In this document: positions 39,338-48,505 of the stretch, one piece after another
Layout: each line of letters starts with the position of its first letter
Position numbering within the stretch: position 1 is the first letter of the stretch
Source: [Pseudomonas] carboxydohydrogena
GTDB lineage: Bacteria > Pseudomonadota > Alphaproteobacteria > Rhizobiales > Xanthobacteraceae
Assembly: GCF_029030725.1 (NCBI RefSeq)
Contig: NZ_CP113162.1
Coordinates: forward strand, 372,001-436,000
Length of the DNA: 64,000 nucleotides
Reading direction: 5' to 3'
Program-made: the position numbers and the translations under genes
Notes under the pieces: generated by a model
The model's input: only the letters and a program-made list of their open reading frames with translations
Told to the model about the DNA's origin: nothing
The model's database searches: none

Positions 39338-40689
39338 ACTCCACGGCGCTCAATCTGCTGATTGCGGCTCTTCTGCTTGCGGCCAATGCTTTCTATGTCG
39401 CGGCGGAATTCGCGCTGGTTAAAAGCCGGGGTTTTCGAATCAAGACGATGGTGGAGCAGCGCCGGTTCGGTGCCGACCTCGTGCAAACAATCCTGGATGA
39501 CATCGAGGCTTATCTCGCTTGCTGCCAGCTCGGCATCACCATGGCGTCGCTTGGCCTCGGCTGGGTCGGAGAGCCGACGGTTGCTGCGCTGCTGGAGCCG
39601 GTTCTCGTGCCTCTCGGCCTGTCCCAGTCAGCGCTGCATCTGACGTCGTTCGTGACCGGCTTTCTGGTCTTTTCCTCGCTGCACATTGTCATCGGCGAGC
39701 AGGTGCCCAAGACATTCGCCATCAGGCGTCCGGAGCCGGTGTCGCTCTGGATCGCGTATCCATTACGTGTGTCGTATATTTTATTTTATCCGCTGAACCG
39801 CCTGCTGAACAACGCCAGCAGCGGGTTGCTGCGGCTGCTCGGTGTGCAGGAGATTTCCCAGCACGAAGTTTTGACCGGCACGGAGATCGAGGGGCTGGTC
39901 GGCGAGTCCGCCGAGTACGGCAAGATCGAAAGCGGGGAGGCCGAATATATTCAGAATGTGTTTCGTTTCGGCGATCTCGTGGTATCGGACGTCATGGTCC
40001 ATCGCACGGCGATGGTGATGGTGAACGCCGATCTTCCGTCCGAGGAACTCGTGGGGGCGGTGCTTGCGAGCGAGTACACGCGAATTCCGTTATGGCGCGG
40101 CAAGCCGGAGAATATCATCGGTGTCCTTCACGCCAAGGATCTGTTGCGTGCGATCCGGCAGACGGACGGTGACATCTCCAGGGTTGACGTAAGCGCGATC
40201 GCGCTGCCGCCATGGTTCGTTCCGGAAATGCGCCTGATCTCCGAACAGCTCAAGGCGTTCCGCCGCCGCAAGACGCATTTTGCGTTGGTGGTGGACGAGT
40301 ATGGCGAGGTCGAGGGTCTGGTAACTCTGGAGGATATTCTGGAAGAAATCGTCGGCGATATTTCCGACGAGCACGACGTCGCCGTCGCGGGTGTGCGAGC
40401 CCAGCCCGATGGGTCCGTCGTGGTTGACGGCAGTGTGCCGATTCGCGATCTCAACCGCGCGATGAACTGGGAGCTTCCTGATGAGGAGGCGACCACCATC
40501 GCGGGCCTCGTCATTCACGAGGCGCGCTCGATCCCGGATCGCGGCCAGATATTCACCTTCCACGGCTTCCGCTTCCGGGTGCTTCGCCGCGAGCGCAACC
40601 GCATCACCGCGCTGCGAATCTTCCCCTTGCCGCAAGCGGTCGAGGAGCCGATGCCGCGCCGCGCCGGCAGGGCATTCAGCTTTTTCTGA
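39334..40689 (+). CDS. CNNM/CorC-type hemolysin-family transporter
   Basis: Membrane protein of 451 residues with a DUF21 (CNNM) transmembrane domain (about 1-180), two CBS domains (about 205-335) and a C-terminal CorC_HlyC domain (about 350-435). Typical sequences are LLLAANAFYVAAEFALVKSR at the start, VVDEYGEVEGLVTLEDILEE in the CBS region and TFHGFRFRVLRRERNRITA near the end. Such proteins act in magnesium or cobalt export; calling them hemolysins is historical. It is translationally coupled to aroB by ATGA, an unexpected partner for an aromatic-pathway gene. Confidence 0.92.
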   Translation: MNSTALNLLIAALLLAANAFYVAAEFALVKSRGFRIKTMVEQRRFGADLVQTILDDIEAYLACCQLGITMASLGLGWVGEPTVAALLEPVLVPLGLSQSALHLTSFVTGFLVFSSLHIVIGEQVPKTFAIRRPEPVSLWIAYPLRVSYILFYPLNRLLNNASSGLLRLLGVQEISQHEVLTGTEIEGLVGESAEYGKIESGEAEYIQNVFRFGDLVVSDVMVHRTAMVMVNADLPSEELVGAVLASEYTRIPLWRGKPENIIGVLHAKDLLRAIRQTDGDISRVDVSAIALPPWFVPEMRLISEQLKAFRRRKTHFALVVDEYGEVEGLVTLEDILEEIVGDISDEHDVAVAGVRAQPDGSVVVDGSVPIRDLNRAMNWELPDEEATTIAGLVIHEARSIPDRGQIFTFHGFRFRVLRRERNRITALRIFPLPQAVEEPMPRRAGRAFSFF

Positions 40690-40696
40690 AGGGCGG

Positions 40697-40963
40697 CTAT
40701 TCGCCGGGTGCCAGTGTCTTCAGCGCCAGAGCATGGACGCGGCCCGCGAGATCGTCGGCCAGGATCGCATTGATCATCCGGTGGCGCTCGACGCGGCTCT
40801 TCCCTTCGAAGGCGCGAGACACAATATGAACCCTGAAATGCGTTTCGCCGCTGGGGCGATGCCCGGCGTGCCCTTCATGCAAATGCGATTCGTCGATGAC
40901 GTCGAGGCTTTCCGGATGGAGAGCGTCGGTCAGTTTTTTTTCGATGGTGTCTCTGGCGGTCAT
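40697..40963 (-). CDS. bolA: BolA family protein
   Basis: BolA-like protein of 88 residues, usually working with monothiol glutaredoxins in Fe-S handling or as a morphology/stress regulator. The core is HFRVHIVSRAFEGKSRVERH and RMINAILADDLAGRVHALAL. A histidine-rich loop (HLHEGHAGH) lies where BolA proteins bind the iron-sulfur cluster. It is convergent with the CNNM gene and divergent from the J-domain gene. Confidence 0.93.
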   Translation of the reverse strand: MTARDTIEKKLTDALHPESLDVIDESHLHEGHAGHRPSGETHFRVHIVSRAFEGKSRVERHRMINAILADDLAGRVHALALKTLAPGE

Positions 40964-41113
40964 GATATCCGCAATATCGCGCGTTATTGAGCGCCGTCAA
41001 TGCGCTTGGCTTGCGGTCCTTATGATTTGCGGTCGGCAGTCGCTGCGATGTATAATCCACGGTTCGCGAAACTCGCGATTTTCCTGTCCTCTTGAGCCGA
41101 ATTGTCCGAGCTG

Positions 41114-41758
41114 ATGTCGTCCTTCGATTCGAAATATTTTGACAAGATCCGTATTAAACCTGCCGCGAAGGGAAAACCCCGCGTCAAGGAAGAGGCGGTG
41201 ACGTGCGAATGGCCGGATTGCAAGAATCCAGCGCCGCATCGCGCGCCGAAGGGCCGCGGCAAGGAGCGGGAATACTGGCACTTCTGCCTCAATCATGTGC
41301 GTGAATACAACCAGTCCTATAATTTCTTCTCGGGCATGAGCGACGAGGCGGTCGCGCGCTATCAGAAAGATGCGCAGACCGGCCATCGCCCGACCTGGAA
41401 GATGGGCGCGAACACCGGCAAGGGCAAAGGCAAGGCCGGTGTCGAGGACGAGTTCGAGGGCGCGCTCGATCCGTTCGCGATGTTCCAGGAAATGAACGGG
41501 CGCGGCCGCTGGCGGCCGGGACCGGGCGCGAAGGCGGAAACCAAGACCGAGACGCGGAAGGTCATGAACGCCGAGCGCAAGGCGCTTCAGGTGATGGGAT
41601 TAGGCGCGGACGCCACGCTCGAGATGGTGAAGACCAAATACAGGCTGCTGGTGAAGCAGCATCATCCCGACGCCAATGGCGGCGATCGCTCGACCGAGGA
41701 TCGGCTGATCGAGATCGTCAAGGCATACAATTATCTGAAGACCGTGGTCCGCCCGTAG
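41114..41758 (+). CDS. J-domain protein (DnaJ-like co-chaperone)
   Basis: Protein of 214 residues with a C-terminal J domain (about 155-212) carrying the HPD motif in LLVKQHHPDANGGDRSTEDR. It should therefore stimulate an Hsp70. The N-terminal part has CEWPDCKNPAPHRAPKGRG and WHFCLNHVREYNQSYNFF. Its C-x5-C and later cysteine/histidines may bind zinc; this block is typical for an alphaproteobacterial J-protein family. The partner is not evident. ATG 41114 is preferred over TTG 41102. It lies between bolA and dedA/cobS, an order I recall in many Rhizobiales. Confidence 0.9.
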   Translation: MSSFDSKYFDKIRIKPAAKGKPRVKEEAVTCEWPDCKNPAPHRAPKGRGKEREYWHFCLNHVREYNQSYNFFSGMSDEAVARYQKDAQTGHRPTWKMGANTGKGKGKAGVEDEFEGALDPFAMFQEMNGRGRWRPGPGAKAETKTETRKVMNAERKALQVMGLGADATLEMVKTKYRLLVKQHHPDANGGDRSTEDRLIEIVKAYNYLKTVVRP

Positions 41759-41768
41759 GGCCCGCGGG

Positions 41769-42410
41769 TTATTTGCAGGCCGCGGCATCCAGCGCGCGGC
41801 GGCGTGTCCGCCGGCAGCGAAACGCCCAGATTGCCGCGCCGATCGCGATCAGCCCGCAGACCAGCGGTAATGCGTAGTGCTCGGCCTTCGCGCCCCATTG
41901 CTCGACGGCCGATCCGGCAAGAACGCCGGGCAGGATCATCGCGGGGGCCCATGTCAGAACGGCCAGGGCATCAATGGCGAAAAATTTCGGAGGCGGCATG
42001 TCGAGCGCGCCTGCGGTGATCGGCACGAACGCCCGGATCGGCGGAACGAAGCGGGCGAAGAACACCGCGAACGTGCCGTAGCGCAGGAAGAAGCGCTCGC
42101 TCTCCGCGATCAGGACCGGGTATTTCGACATCGGCCACAGCGACAGCACACGCCGCTTCTGTGCGTAGCCGAGCCAGTAGGCAAGGCCGTCGCCCAACGC
42201 CGCGCCGGCAATGGCCGCGATCAGGATCGGCGCGATCTTCAGATTGCCGCTCGGGACCAGCGCGCTCAGCGCTAAAATCACGGTCGAGCCCGGCACGATC
42301 GAACCCGCCAGCGGCACGGCTTCGAGAAACGCCGACAGGAAGATCACAAGATAGGCAACGGCGCCGTGGGACGAGACGAAGGCGACGATGAGATCGAGAT
42401 ACTGGCTCAC
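41769..42410 (-). CDS. DedA family membrane protein
   Basis: DedA/SNARE-associated (VTT) family membrane protein of 213 residues, related to undecaprenyl-phosphate or phospholipid flippases. Family motifs are FLSAFLEAVPLAGSIVPGST in the first re-entrant half, GAALGDGLAYWLGY, and FFARFVPPIRAFVPITAGAL in the second half. The start is taken as GTG 42410; the open frame extends upstream without family resemblance. It is convergent with the J-domain gene. Confidence 0.9.
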   Translation of the reverse strand: MSQYLDLIVAFVSSHGAVAYLVIFLSAFLEAVPLAGSIVPGSTVILALSALVPSGNLKIAPILIAAIAGAALGDGLAYWLGYAQKRRVLSLWPMSKYPVLIAESERFFLRYGTFAVFFARFVPPIRAFVPITAGALDMPPPKFFAIDALAVLTWAPAMILPGVLAGSAVEQWGAKAEHYALPLVCGLIAIGAAIWAFRCRRTRRRALDAAACK

Positions 42411-42699
42411 GCACGATCCAAAATGTGGAATGAAGGAACGGTTGGACCGCCTATAGGTGGGAACGCAGAGAGGAAATCCAATGCGGCGTTGCAAATCTGC
42501 GGGCCTGCCCGGCAAACATGCGGTACCGGGAGGCCTTCAATAATTCCGATAAATGGACTATGTTTTTGATGTAACGAAAGAACTTTTAGCAGTCGCAAGG
42601 CTTCTGCCGTTTGCGGCTCTCTGCTAGGTTCACCCCGCATCCCACCCGCGCGAACAATGCACGTCTGGTTTCGGGAGCATCCGAGACCACGGAGGAATG

Positions 42700-43695
42700 A
42701 TGACTGCCGCCACTTTGCAATCGCAGGAAGCCACCCGTTTGCCGGACATGAAGGTGTCCGTGCGCCAGGTTTTCGGCATCGACAGCGATCTCGAGGTCCC
42801 CGCTTATTCGGAGGTCGATCCCCACGTGCCGGATGTCGATCCGGATTATCGCTTCGACCGCGCGACCACGCTCGCCATTCTCGCAGGCTTCGCCAAGAAC
42901 CGCCGCGTCATGGTCACGGGCTTCCACGGCACTGGCAAGTCCACGCATATCGAGCAGGTCGCCGCGCGGCTGAACTGGCCGTGCGTGCGCGTCAACCTCG
43001 ACAGCCACATCAGCCGCATCGACCTCGTCGGCAAGGATTCGATCGTCGTCAAGGACGGCAAGCAGGTCACCGAATTCCGTGACGGCATTTTGCCGTGGGC
43101 GCTACAGAACAACATCGCGCTGGTGTTCGACGAATACGACGCGGGCCGTCCGGATGTGATGTTCGTGATCCAGCGCGTGCTGGAAGTCTCCGGCCGTCTG
43201 ACGCTGCTCGACCAGAACAAGGTCATCAAGCCGCATCCGGCGTTCCGCCTGTTCGCCACCGCCAACACCATCGGCCTCGGCGACACCTCGGGCCTTTATC
43301 ACGGCACCCAGCAGATCAACCAGGGCCAGATGGACCGCTGGTCCATCGTCACCACGCTGAATTATTTGCCGCACGACGAGGAAGTCGAGATCGTGCTCGC
43401 CAAGGCGAAGCACTATCGCAACGACGCCGGCCGCGACATCGTCAACAAGATGGTGCGGCTCGCGGACCTCACGCGCAACGCCTTCGCCAATGGCGACCTC
43501 TCCACCGTGATGAGCCCGCGCACGGTCATCACCTGGGCGGAAAACGCGGAGATCTTCGGCGATCTCGGCTTTGCGTTCCGCGTCACCTTCCTCAACAAGT
43601 GCGACGAGCTGGAGCGCCCGCTGGTGGCCGAATTCTATCAGCGCTGCTTCAACGTCGATCTGCCGGAAAGTGCCGTCAACGTCGCACTGAGCTGA
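42700..43695 (+). CDS. cobS: Aerobic cobaltochelatase subunit CobS
   Basis: AAA+ ATPase subunit of the CobNST chelatase that inserts cobalt into hydrogenobyrinic acid diamide in aerobic B12 synthesis. The 331-residue protein starts [20 protein letters not shown] and carries Walker A GFHGTGKS (74-81) and Walker [15 protein letters not shown] 42700 is favoured over the adjacent ATG 42697 because GGAGG (42691-42695) lies only one base before the latter. cobT follows 6 bases after the stop. The large subunit CobN is not in the window. I saw no B12-box sequence upstream. Confidence 0.96.
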   Translation: MTAATLQSQEATRLPDMKVSVRQVFGIDSDLEVPAYSEVDPHVPDVDPDYRFDRATTLAILAGFAKNRRVMVTGFHGTGKSTHIEQVAARLNWPCVRVNLDSHISRIDLVGKDSIVVKDGKQVTEFRDGILPWALQNNIALVFDEYDAGRPDVMFVIQRVLEVSGRLTLLDQNKVIKPHPAFRLFATANTIGLGDTSGLYHGTQQINQGQMDRWSIVTTLNYLPHDEEVEIVLAKAKHYRNDAGRDIVNKMVRLADLTRNAFANGDLSTVMSPRTVITWAENAEIFGDLGFAFRVTFLNKCDELERPLVAEFYQRCFNVDLPESAVNVALS

Positions 43696-43701
43696 GCAGG
43701 C

Positions 43702-45606
43702 ATGAGCAGCAGCGCATCGAACGTCAAGTTCAGGCAGTCCTCGAAGGAAGCGCCGGCGGAGCCGTTCAAGCGGGCGGTGACCTCGTGCCTGAAGGCGATC
43801 GCGCAGAAGGCCGAACTTGACGTCACGTTTTCCGCCGAGCGGCCGGGCATCGCGCCCGGCAAGGCGCGGCTGCCGGAGCCCTCGCGCAAGCTGACCCGGA
43901 AGGACGCCGCGATCGTGCGCGGCCACGCGGATTCGATCGCGTTGCGGCTCGCCTGTCACGATCCGAAACTTCACCGCAAGCTCGCGCCGAGCAACCAGCA
44001 GGCCCGCGCGGTGTTCGAGGCGATGGAGCAGGCGCGCGTCGAGGCCATCGGCTCAAAGCGGATGGCGGGGGTCGCCAGGAATCTCAACGCGATGCTGGAT
44101 GATCATTTCCATCGCGGCAAGTATGACGAAATCACCGACCGCGCCGATGCGCCGCTGGCGGATGCGCTGGCGATGCTGGTGCGCGAACGCCTGACAGGGC
44201 AGGCGCCGCCTGTGGCCGCGCGCCGGATCGTCGATCTGTGGCGGCCGATCCTGGAGGAAAAGGTCGGTCACCGGCTCGATCAGTTGCAGGGCCTCACCGA
44301 GGATCAGGCGAAGTTCGGCGAGTCGATCCAGGACGTGCTGACCGCGCTCGAACTCAGCGACGAGCGGATCTCCGAGCCGGACGAAGACGAGAACGAGGAA
44401 GAGGACAAGAAGGGCGGCGACAAGGGCGAATCCGGTCAGGAAGCCGAGGCCGACAAGGACGAGACGGACGAGGCGTCCGCCGACCAGTCGCAATCGCAGA
44501 GCGAGGATGTCTCGTCGGATAGCGTCATCGATGCATCGCAACTCGCCTCGAGTGAGGATTACGACGAAGGCGACATGGGCGAGGAAGATACGCCCGGCGA
44601 CGCCACGCGGCCGCACCAGCATGGACGCAACGAGCCGAAGGGCCCCGAATATCACGCTTTCGCGCCGAAATTCGACGAGGTCATTTCCGCGGACGAGCTG
44701 TGCGACGCCGAGGAACTGACGCGGCTGCGCGGCTATCTCGACAAGCAGCTTGCGCATTTGCAGCATGTGGTCGCGCGCCTCGCCAACCGCCTGCAACGCC
44801 GGCTGATGGCCCAGCAGAACCGGGCGTGGGAATTCGATCTCGAGGAAGGCATGCTCGACCCGGCGCGGCTGTCGCGTGTCGTCACCGATCCGTTCCATCC
44901 GCTCTCCTTCATGCACGAGAAGGAGGCAACCTTCCGCGATACGGTGGTGACGCTGCTGCTGGACAATTCCGGTTCGATGCGCGGCCGCCCGATCACCGTC
45001 GCTGCAACCTGCGCCGACATTCTGGCGCGGACACTGGAGCGCTGCGGCGTCAAGGTCGAGATTCTCGGCTTCACCACGCGGGCCTGGAAGGGCGGGCAAT
45101 CGCGCGAGGCGTGGCTTGCGGCAGGCAAGCCCGCCAATCCCGGTCGCCTGAACGATCTGCGCCACATCATCTACAAGTCGGCGGATGCTCCGTGGCGGCG
45201 CGCGCGCAAGAATCTCGGCCTGATGATGCGCGAAGGGCTTCTCAAGGAGAACATCGACGGCGAGGCGCTCGATTGGGCGCACAAGCGTCTGCTCGCGCGC
45301 CCCGAACAGCGCAAGATCCTGATGATGATCTCGGACGGTGCGCCGGTTGACGATTCGACGCTCTCGGTGAATTCCGGAAATTATCTGGAGCGGCATCTGC
45401 GCTGGATCATCGAGGAGATCGAGACCCGTTCGCCGGTGGAGTTGATCGCCATCGGCATCGGCCACGATGTCACGCGTTACTACAGGCGTGCGGTGACGAT
45501 CGTGGATGCGGAAGAACTCGGCGGCGCCATTACCGAAAAGCTCGCCGAACTGTTCAGCGAAACCCACGGCGCGCCTCCGGCAGACCGTCGCCGCAAGCTG
45601 CACTGA
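43702..45606 (+). CDS. cobT: Aerobic cobaltochelatase subunit CobT
   Basis: Partner of CobS in the cobaltochelatase complex, 634 residues. The N-terminal region (1-210) is followed by a highly acidic linker (about 225-310, many Glu/Asp/Ser). The C-terminal von Willebrand A domain has a MIDAS motif DNSGSMRG near residue 420. This layout is typical for CobT. It starts 6 bases after cobS and shares its transcript. A Tat-exported phytase-like gene begins 7 bases after it. Confidence 0.96.
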   Translation: MSSSASNVKFRQSSKEAPAEPFKRAVTSCLKAIAQKAELDVTFSAERPGIAPGKARLPEPSRKLTRKDAAIVRGHADSIALRLACHDPKLHRKLAPSNQQARAVFEAMEQARVEAIGSKRMAGVARNLNAMLDDHFHRGKYDEITDRADAPLADALAMLVRERLTGQAPPVAARRIVDLWRPILEEKVGHRLDQLQGLTEDQAKFGESIQDVLTALELSDERISEPDEDENEEEDKKGGDKGESGQEAEADKDETDEASADQSQSQSEDVSSDSVIDASQLASSEDYDEGDMGEEDTPGDATRPHQHGRNEPKGPEYHAFAPKFDEVISADELCDAEELTRLRGYLDKQLAHLQHVVARLANRLQRRLMAQQNRAWEFDLEEGMLDPARLSRVVTDPFHPLSFMHEKEATFRDTVVTLLLDNSGSMRGRPITVAATCADILARTLERCGVKVEILGFTTRAWKGGQSREAWLAAGKPANPGRLNDLRHIIYKSADAPWRRARKNLGLMMREGLLKENIDGEALDWAHKRLLARPEQRKILMMISDGAPVDDSTLSVNSGNYLERHLRWIIEEIETRSPVELIAIGIGHDVTRYYRRAVTIVDAEELGGAITEKLAELFSETHGAPPADRRRKLH

Positions 45607-45613
45607 GCAGGCC

Positions 45614-46654
45614 ATGGCGCGCCGCATTTCCCGCCGCGCGTTTCTGGGACGTGTGGCTGGCGGCCTCGCCGCCGCGCAGATCGTTCCTTTACTTCAGACC
45701 CGCGCGCAGGCGCGATCCGCGGATGGGATCGTTCCGGTCGAAGTCAATGCGCGGGCGCTGGTCTCCTTCGACCTGCGCGATCCCTCGCATGTCCGCTTCG
45801 GTTCGTTTCAATTCCGCAGCGGATTGGTGCTGACCTCGCCATTCCGCAAATTCGGCGGGCTGTCTTCGCTGCACCTCGATGCCGCGGGCGAGAATTTCGT
45901 GATGGCGAGCGACAAGGGCGACTGGTTCACCGGACGCCTTGTCTATAACGGCGATGCTCTAAGCGGGTTGGCCGATGTGAGGTCGGCGCCGATGCGCGAC
46001 CGCGACGGTCAGCCGCTCGCGGCGAAAGGCTGGTTCGATACCGAATCGCTGACCTTCGATGGCTCGATCGCCTATGTCGGGATCGAGCGGGTCAACAAGA
46101 TCGTGCGGTTCGACTTCGACAAGGGTGGCATCCTCGCACGCGCGGAGGATGTCGTGGCGCCGCCGGAAATCGCAAAACTGCCTTATAATCGGGGGCTGGA
46201 ATCGCTGGTTTATATCGGCAAGGGGCATCGGCTCGCCGGTACGATACTTGCGGTCTCGGAACGCTCTCTCGATGCGAGAGGCAACATCGCGGCCTTTCTG
46301 ATCGGCGGCCCTTCGCCTGGTATTTTTCATATCAAGCGGTCGAATGACTTCGACGTCAGTGATGCTACACTGCTGCCGTCAGGAGATGTCTTGCTGCTGG
46401 AACGGAAGTTTTCCCTGACCAAGGGAGTTGGCATCCAAGTACGTTGTATACCAGTTTCGGTAATTGCCCCGGGTTCGCTCGTCGATGGGCCGGTTATCTT
46501 CGAGGCTGATTTAGGTGCTGAGGTCGATAATTTCGAAGGCATCGCGGCTCATGTGGCGCGATCCGGAGAGACAGTTATTACATTGATTTCAGATGATAAT
46601 TTCTCTGTTATCCAAAGAACGCTGCTGCTCCAGTTCACATTGCTCGACCGGTGA
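45614..46654 (+). CDS. Tat-exported esterase-like phytase-family protein
   Basis: Secreted protein of 346 residues with a twin-arginine signal (RRISRRAFLGRVAGGLAAAQ, about 3-22). The body matches the esterase-like phytase-family fold, a beta-propeller-like domain: SGLADVRSAPMRDRDGQP, FDTESLTFDGSIAYVGIERV and NRGLESLVYIGKG. The substrate is unknown and true phytase activity is not implied. ATG 45614 fits the Tat signal. The 3' third (from about 46300) has clearly lower GC and more A/T-ending codons than the rest. It follows cobT within 7 bases. Confidence 0.85.
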   Translation: MARRISRRAFLGRVAGGLAAAQIVPLLQTRAQARSADGIVPVEVNARALVSFDLRDPSHVRFGSFQFRSGLVLTSPFRKFGGLSSLHLDAAGENFVMASDKGDWFTGRLVYNGDALSGLADVRSAPMRDRDGQPLAAKGWFDTESLTFDGSIAYVGIERVNKIVRFDFDKGGILARAEDVVAPPEIAKLPYNRGLESLVYIGKGHRLAGTILAVSERSLDARGNIAAFLIGGPSPGIFHIKRSNDFDVSDATLLPSGDVLLLERKFSLTKGVGIQVRCIPVSVIAPGSLVDGPVIFEADLGAEVDNFEGIAAHVARSGETVITLISDDNFSVIQRTLLLQFTLLDR

Positions 46655-46868
46655 ATGCCGCTCTTTGTGCGATTGCAGCAAAATGATGCCATGCAATAGA
46701 TTTGAAGGGGTGTGCGACAGAACGCCCTGCGACAGATCGTCTCATCCCCCCATCTGGCATATGTAAAATTCTTCCAGTCCGTTGCACGATCCCTATCGCG
46801 GTAGTGCCAATTACCGTTCCAAAATAATCCGGCATCAAAGACCGGCTGGTGTTTCAGGGAGGATATGC
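46655..46868. promoter_or_regulatory. Leader region of the tctCBA genes
   Basis: A 214-base gap lies before tctC, AT-richer than most of the window. A strong Shine-Dalgarno sequence (GGGAGGA) sits 4 bases before the tctC ATG. I could not identify a convincing -35/-10 pair and see no gene. Confidence 0.4.
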
Positions 46869-47885
46869 ATGAGTGTACGTACGAAGACGAGTTATGCCTT
46901 TGCCGCATTGCTCGGTGCCGCCGCTTTCGGGCTGGCTCCGATGTCTGCGATGGCCGCGTGGGAGCCCACGCGTCCTGTTGAACTGGTCGTGCCGGCAGGC
47001 ACGGGCGGCGGCGCCGACCAGATGGCGCGCGTCGTGCAAGGCATCATCAGCAAGCACAATCTGATGAAGCAGCCGATGATCGTCGTGAACAAGTCGGGCG
47101 GCGCCGGTGGCGAAGGCTTCCTCGACGTCAAGGGTTCGCGCAACAATCCGCACAAGCTGATCATTACGCTGTCGAACCTGTTCACCACGCCGCTCGCGAC
47201 GGGTATCCCTTTCTCCTACAAGGATCTCACCCCGGTCACGATGATGGCGCTGGACGAATTCATCCTCTGGGTGAACGCGGACAAGCCGTACAAGACCGCG
47301 AAGGAATACATCGACGCGATCAAGGCCGCGCCGGATGGCCAGTTCCGCATGGGCGGTACCGGCTCGAAGCAGGAAGACCAGATCATCACCGTCGCGCTTG
47401 AAAAGGCGACCGGCAAGAAGCTCACCTACATCCCCTACAAGGGCGGTGGCGAAGTTGCCGTTCAGCTCGTCGGCAATCACATCGACTCCAGCGTGAACAA
47501 CCCGATCGAGGCCGTGGCGCAGTGGCGCGGTGGCAAGCTGCGTCCGCTCTGCGTGTTCGACAGCAAGCAACTCGCCTACAACGACAAGGTGGCGGGCGAT
47601 CTGGCATGGTCCAGCATCCCGACCTGCAAGTCGCAGGGCCTGGACGTTGAATACCTGATGCTGCGTGGCTTCTTCATGGCTCCCGGCGCGACGCCGGATC
47701 AGGTCGCCTACTACGTCGATCTGATGAAGAAGGTGCGTGCGACTCCGGAATGGGCCCAGCTCATGAAGGATGGTGCCTTCAACCAGACCGCTCTCAGCGG
47801 CGCTGAATACCTGAAGTGGGTCGATGATGCCGAGAAGACCCACGAGACCCTGATGAAGGACGCAGGGTTCATCGCGAAAAAGTAA
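46869..47885 (+). CDS. tctC: TTT transporter substrate-binding protein
   Basis: Periplasmic binding protein of the tripartite tricarboxylate transporter family (TctC/Bug), 338 residues. A signal peptide (about 1-29, ending SAMAA) precedes the mature protein, with PTRPVELVVPAGTGGGADQMAR, IVVNKSGGAGGEGFLDV, PYKGGGEVAVQLVGNHIDSS and FFMAPGATPDQ. Ligands in the family are carboxylates such as citrate; the ligand here is unknown. It heads the tctC-tctB-tctA operon and has an excellent Shine-Dalgarno sequence. No adjacent regulator (for example TctDE) is present. Confidence 0.93.
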   Translation: MSVRTKTSYAFAALLGAAAFGLAPMSAMAAWEPTRPVELVVPAGTGGGADQMARVVQGIISKHNLMKQPMIVVNKSGGAGGEGFLDVKGSRNNPHKLIITLSNLFTTPLATGIPFSYKDLTPVTMMALDEFILWVNADKPYKTAKEYIDAIKAAPDGQFRMGGTGSKQEDQIITVALEKATGKKLTYIPYKGGGEVAVQLVGNHIDSSVNNPIEAVAQWRGGKLRPLCVFDSKQLAYNDKVAGDLAWSSIPTCKSQGLDVEYLMLRGFFMAPGATPDQVAYYVDLMKKVRATPEWAQLMKDGAFNQTALSGAEYLKWVDDAEKTHETLMKDAGFIAKK

Positions 47886-47958
47886 TCGTCACAATTGTGA
47901 ACCCGGCGAACATCGTCGTTCGCCGGGTGAACTCTTTCCGCGCAAGGATTCGACTTAA

Positions 47959-48459
47959 ATGAGCGAAGCATCACACGACCAGTCGGGCGGCCCGGCTCAT
48001 CGCACCGTCGAGATGGGTGTTGCCGTTGCCTGTATCATTTTTGGCATCATCACGATTTTTGGAAGCATGCAGGTCGGTATCGGATGGGATGCCTCAGGCC
48101 CGCAATCCGGCTTCTTTCCTTTCTATCTTGGTGTCATCATCGTGCTGTCGAGCCTGATGAACCTGAACAGCGCTCGCGCCATCGACGGCGAGCGTGAGTT
48201 TGCCACCTGGTATCAGCTTAAGCAGGTGTTGGCGGTGATCGTTCCGACCACCGTGTACGTTTTCGTGCTGCCCTACACCGGCATTTATATCGCATCGATG
48301 GTGCTGATCGGCGGCTTCATGATGTGGCTTGGCAAGTACCCCCTGTACAAGGCGGTCCTGTACGGCGTGGGCGTCCCCGTCGCTATCTATTTCATGTTTG
48401 AGAAGTGGTTCCTCGTTCCGCTCCCGAAGGGGCCGATCGAGTACTGGCTCGGACTGTGA
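47959..48459 (+). CDS. tctB: TTT transporter small membrane subunit
   Basis: Small, poorly conserved membrane subunit TctB of the tripartite tricarboxylate transporter, 166 residues with four hydrophobic segments. Landmarks are VEMGVAVACIIFGIITIFGS, WDASGPQSGFFPFYLGVII and VLIGGFMMWLGKYPLYKAV. The first of these and the FFPFYLG motif are typical for TctB. It lies between tctC and tctA with gaps of about 73 and 46 bases. Confidence 0.92.
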   Translation: MSEASHDQSGGPAHRTVEMGVAVACIIFGIITIFGSMQVGIGWDASGPQSGFFPFYLGVIIVLSSLMNLNSARAIDGEREFATWYQLKQVLAVIVPTTVYVFVLPYTGIYIASMVLIGGFMMWLGKYPLYKAVLYGVGVPVAIYFMFEKWFLVPLPKGPIEYWLGL

Positions 48460-48505
48460 CGCGAGCAGTGCGCTCGAAACAATAAAAGAGATTAGGTAGG
48501 AAACC

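Noticed and set aside
42411-42699. Possible cobalamin riboswitch upstream of cobS
   Set aside because: I found no B12-box-like conserved segment or expected stems in the 289-base gap; only a good Shine-Dalgarno sequence is visible.
44053-45627. A 524-residue open frame antisense to cobT
   Set aside because: Shadow of cobT. The cobT frame has the MIDAS motif and expected length, and the antisense frame has no recognisable motif.
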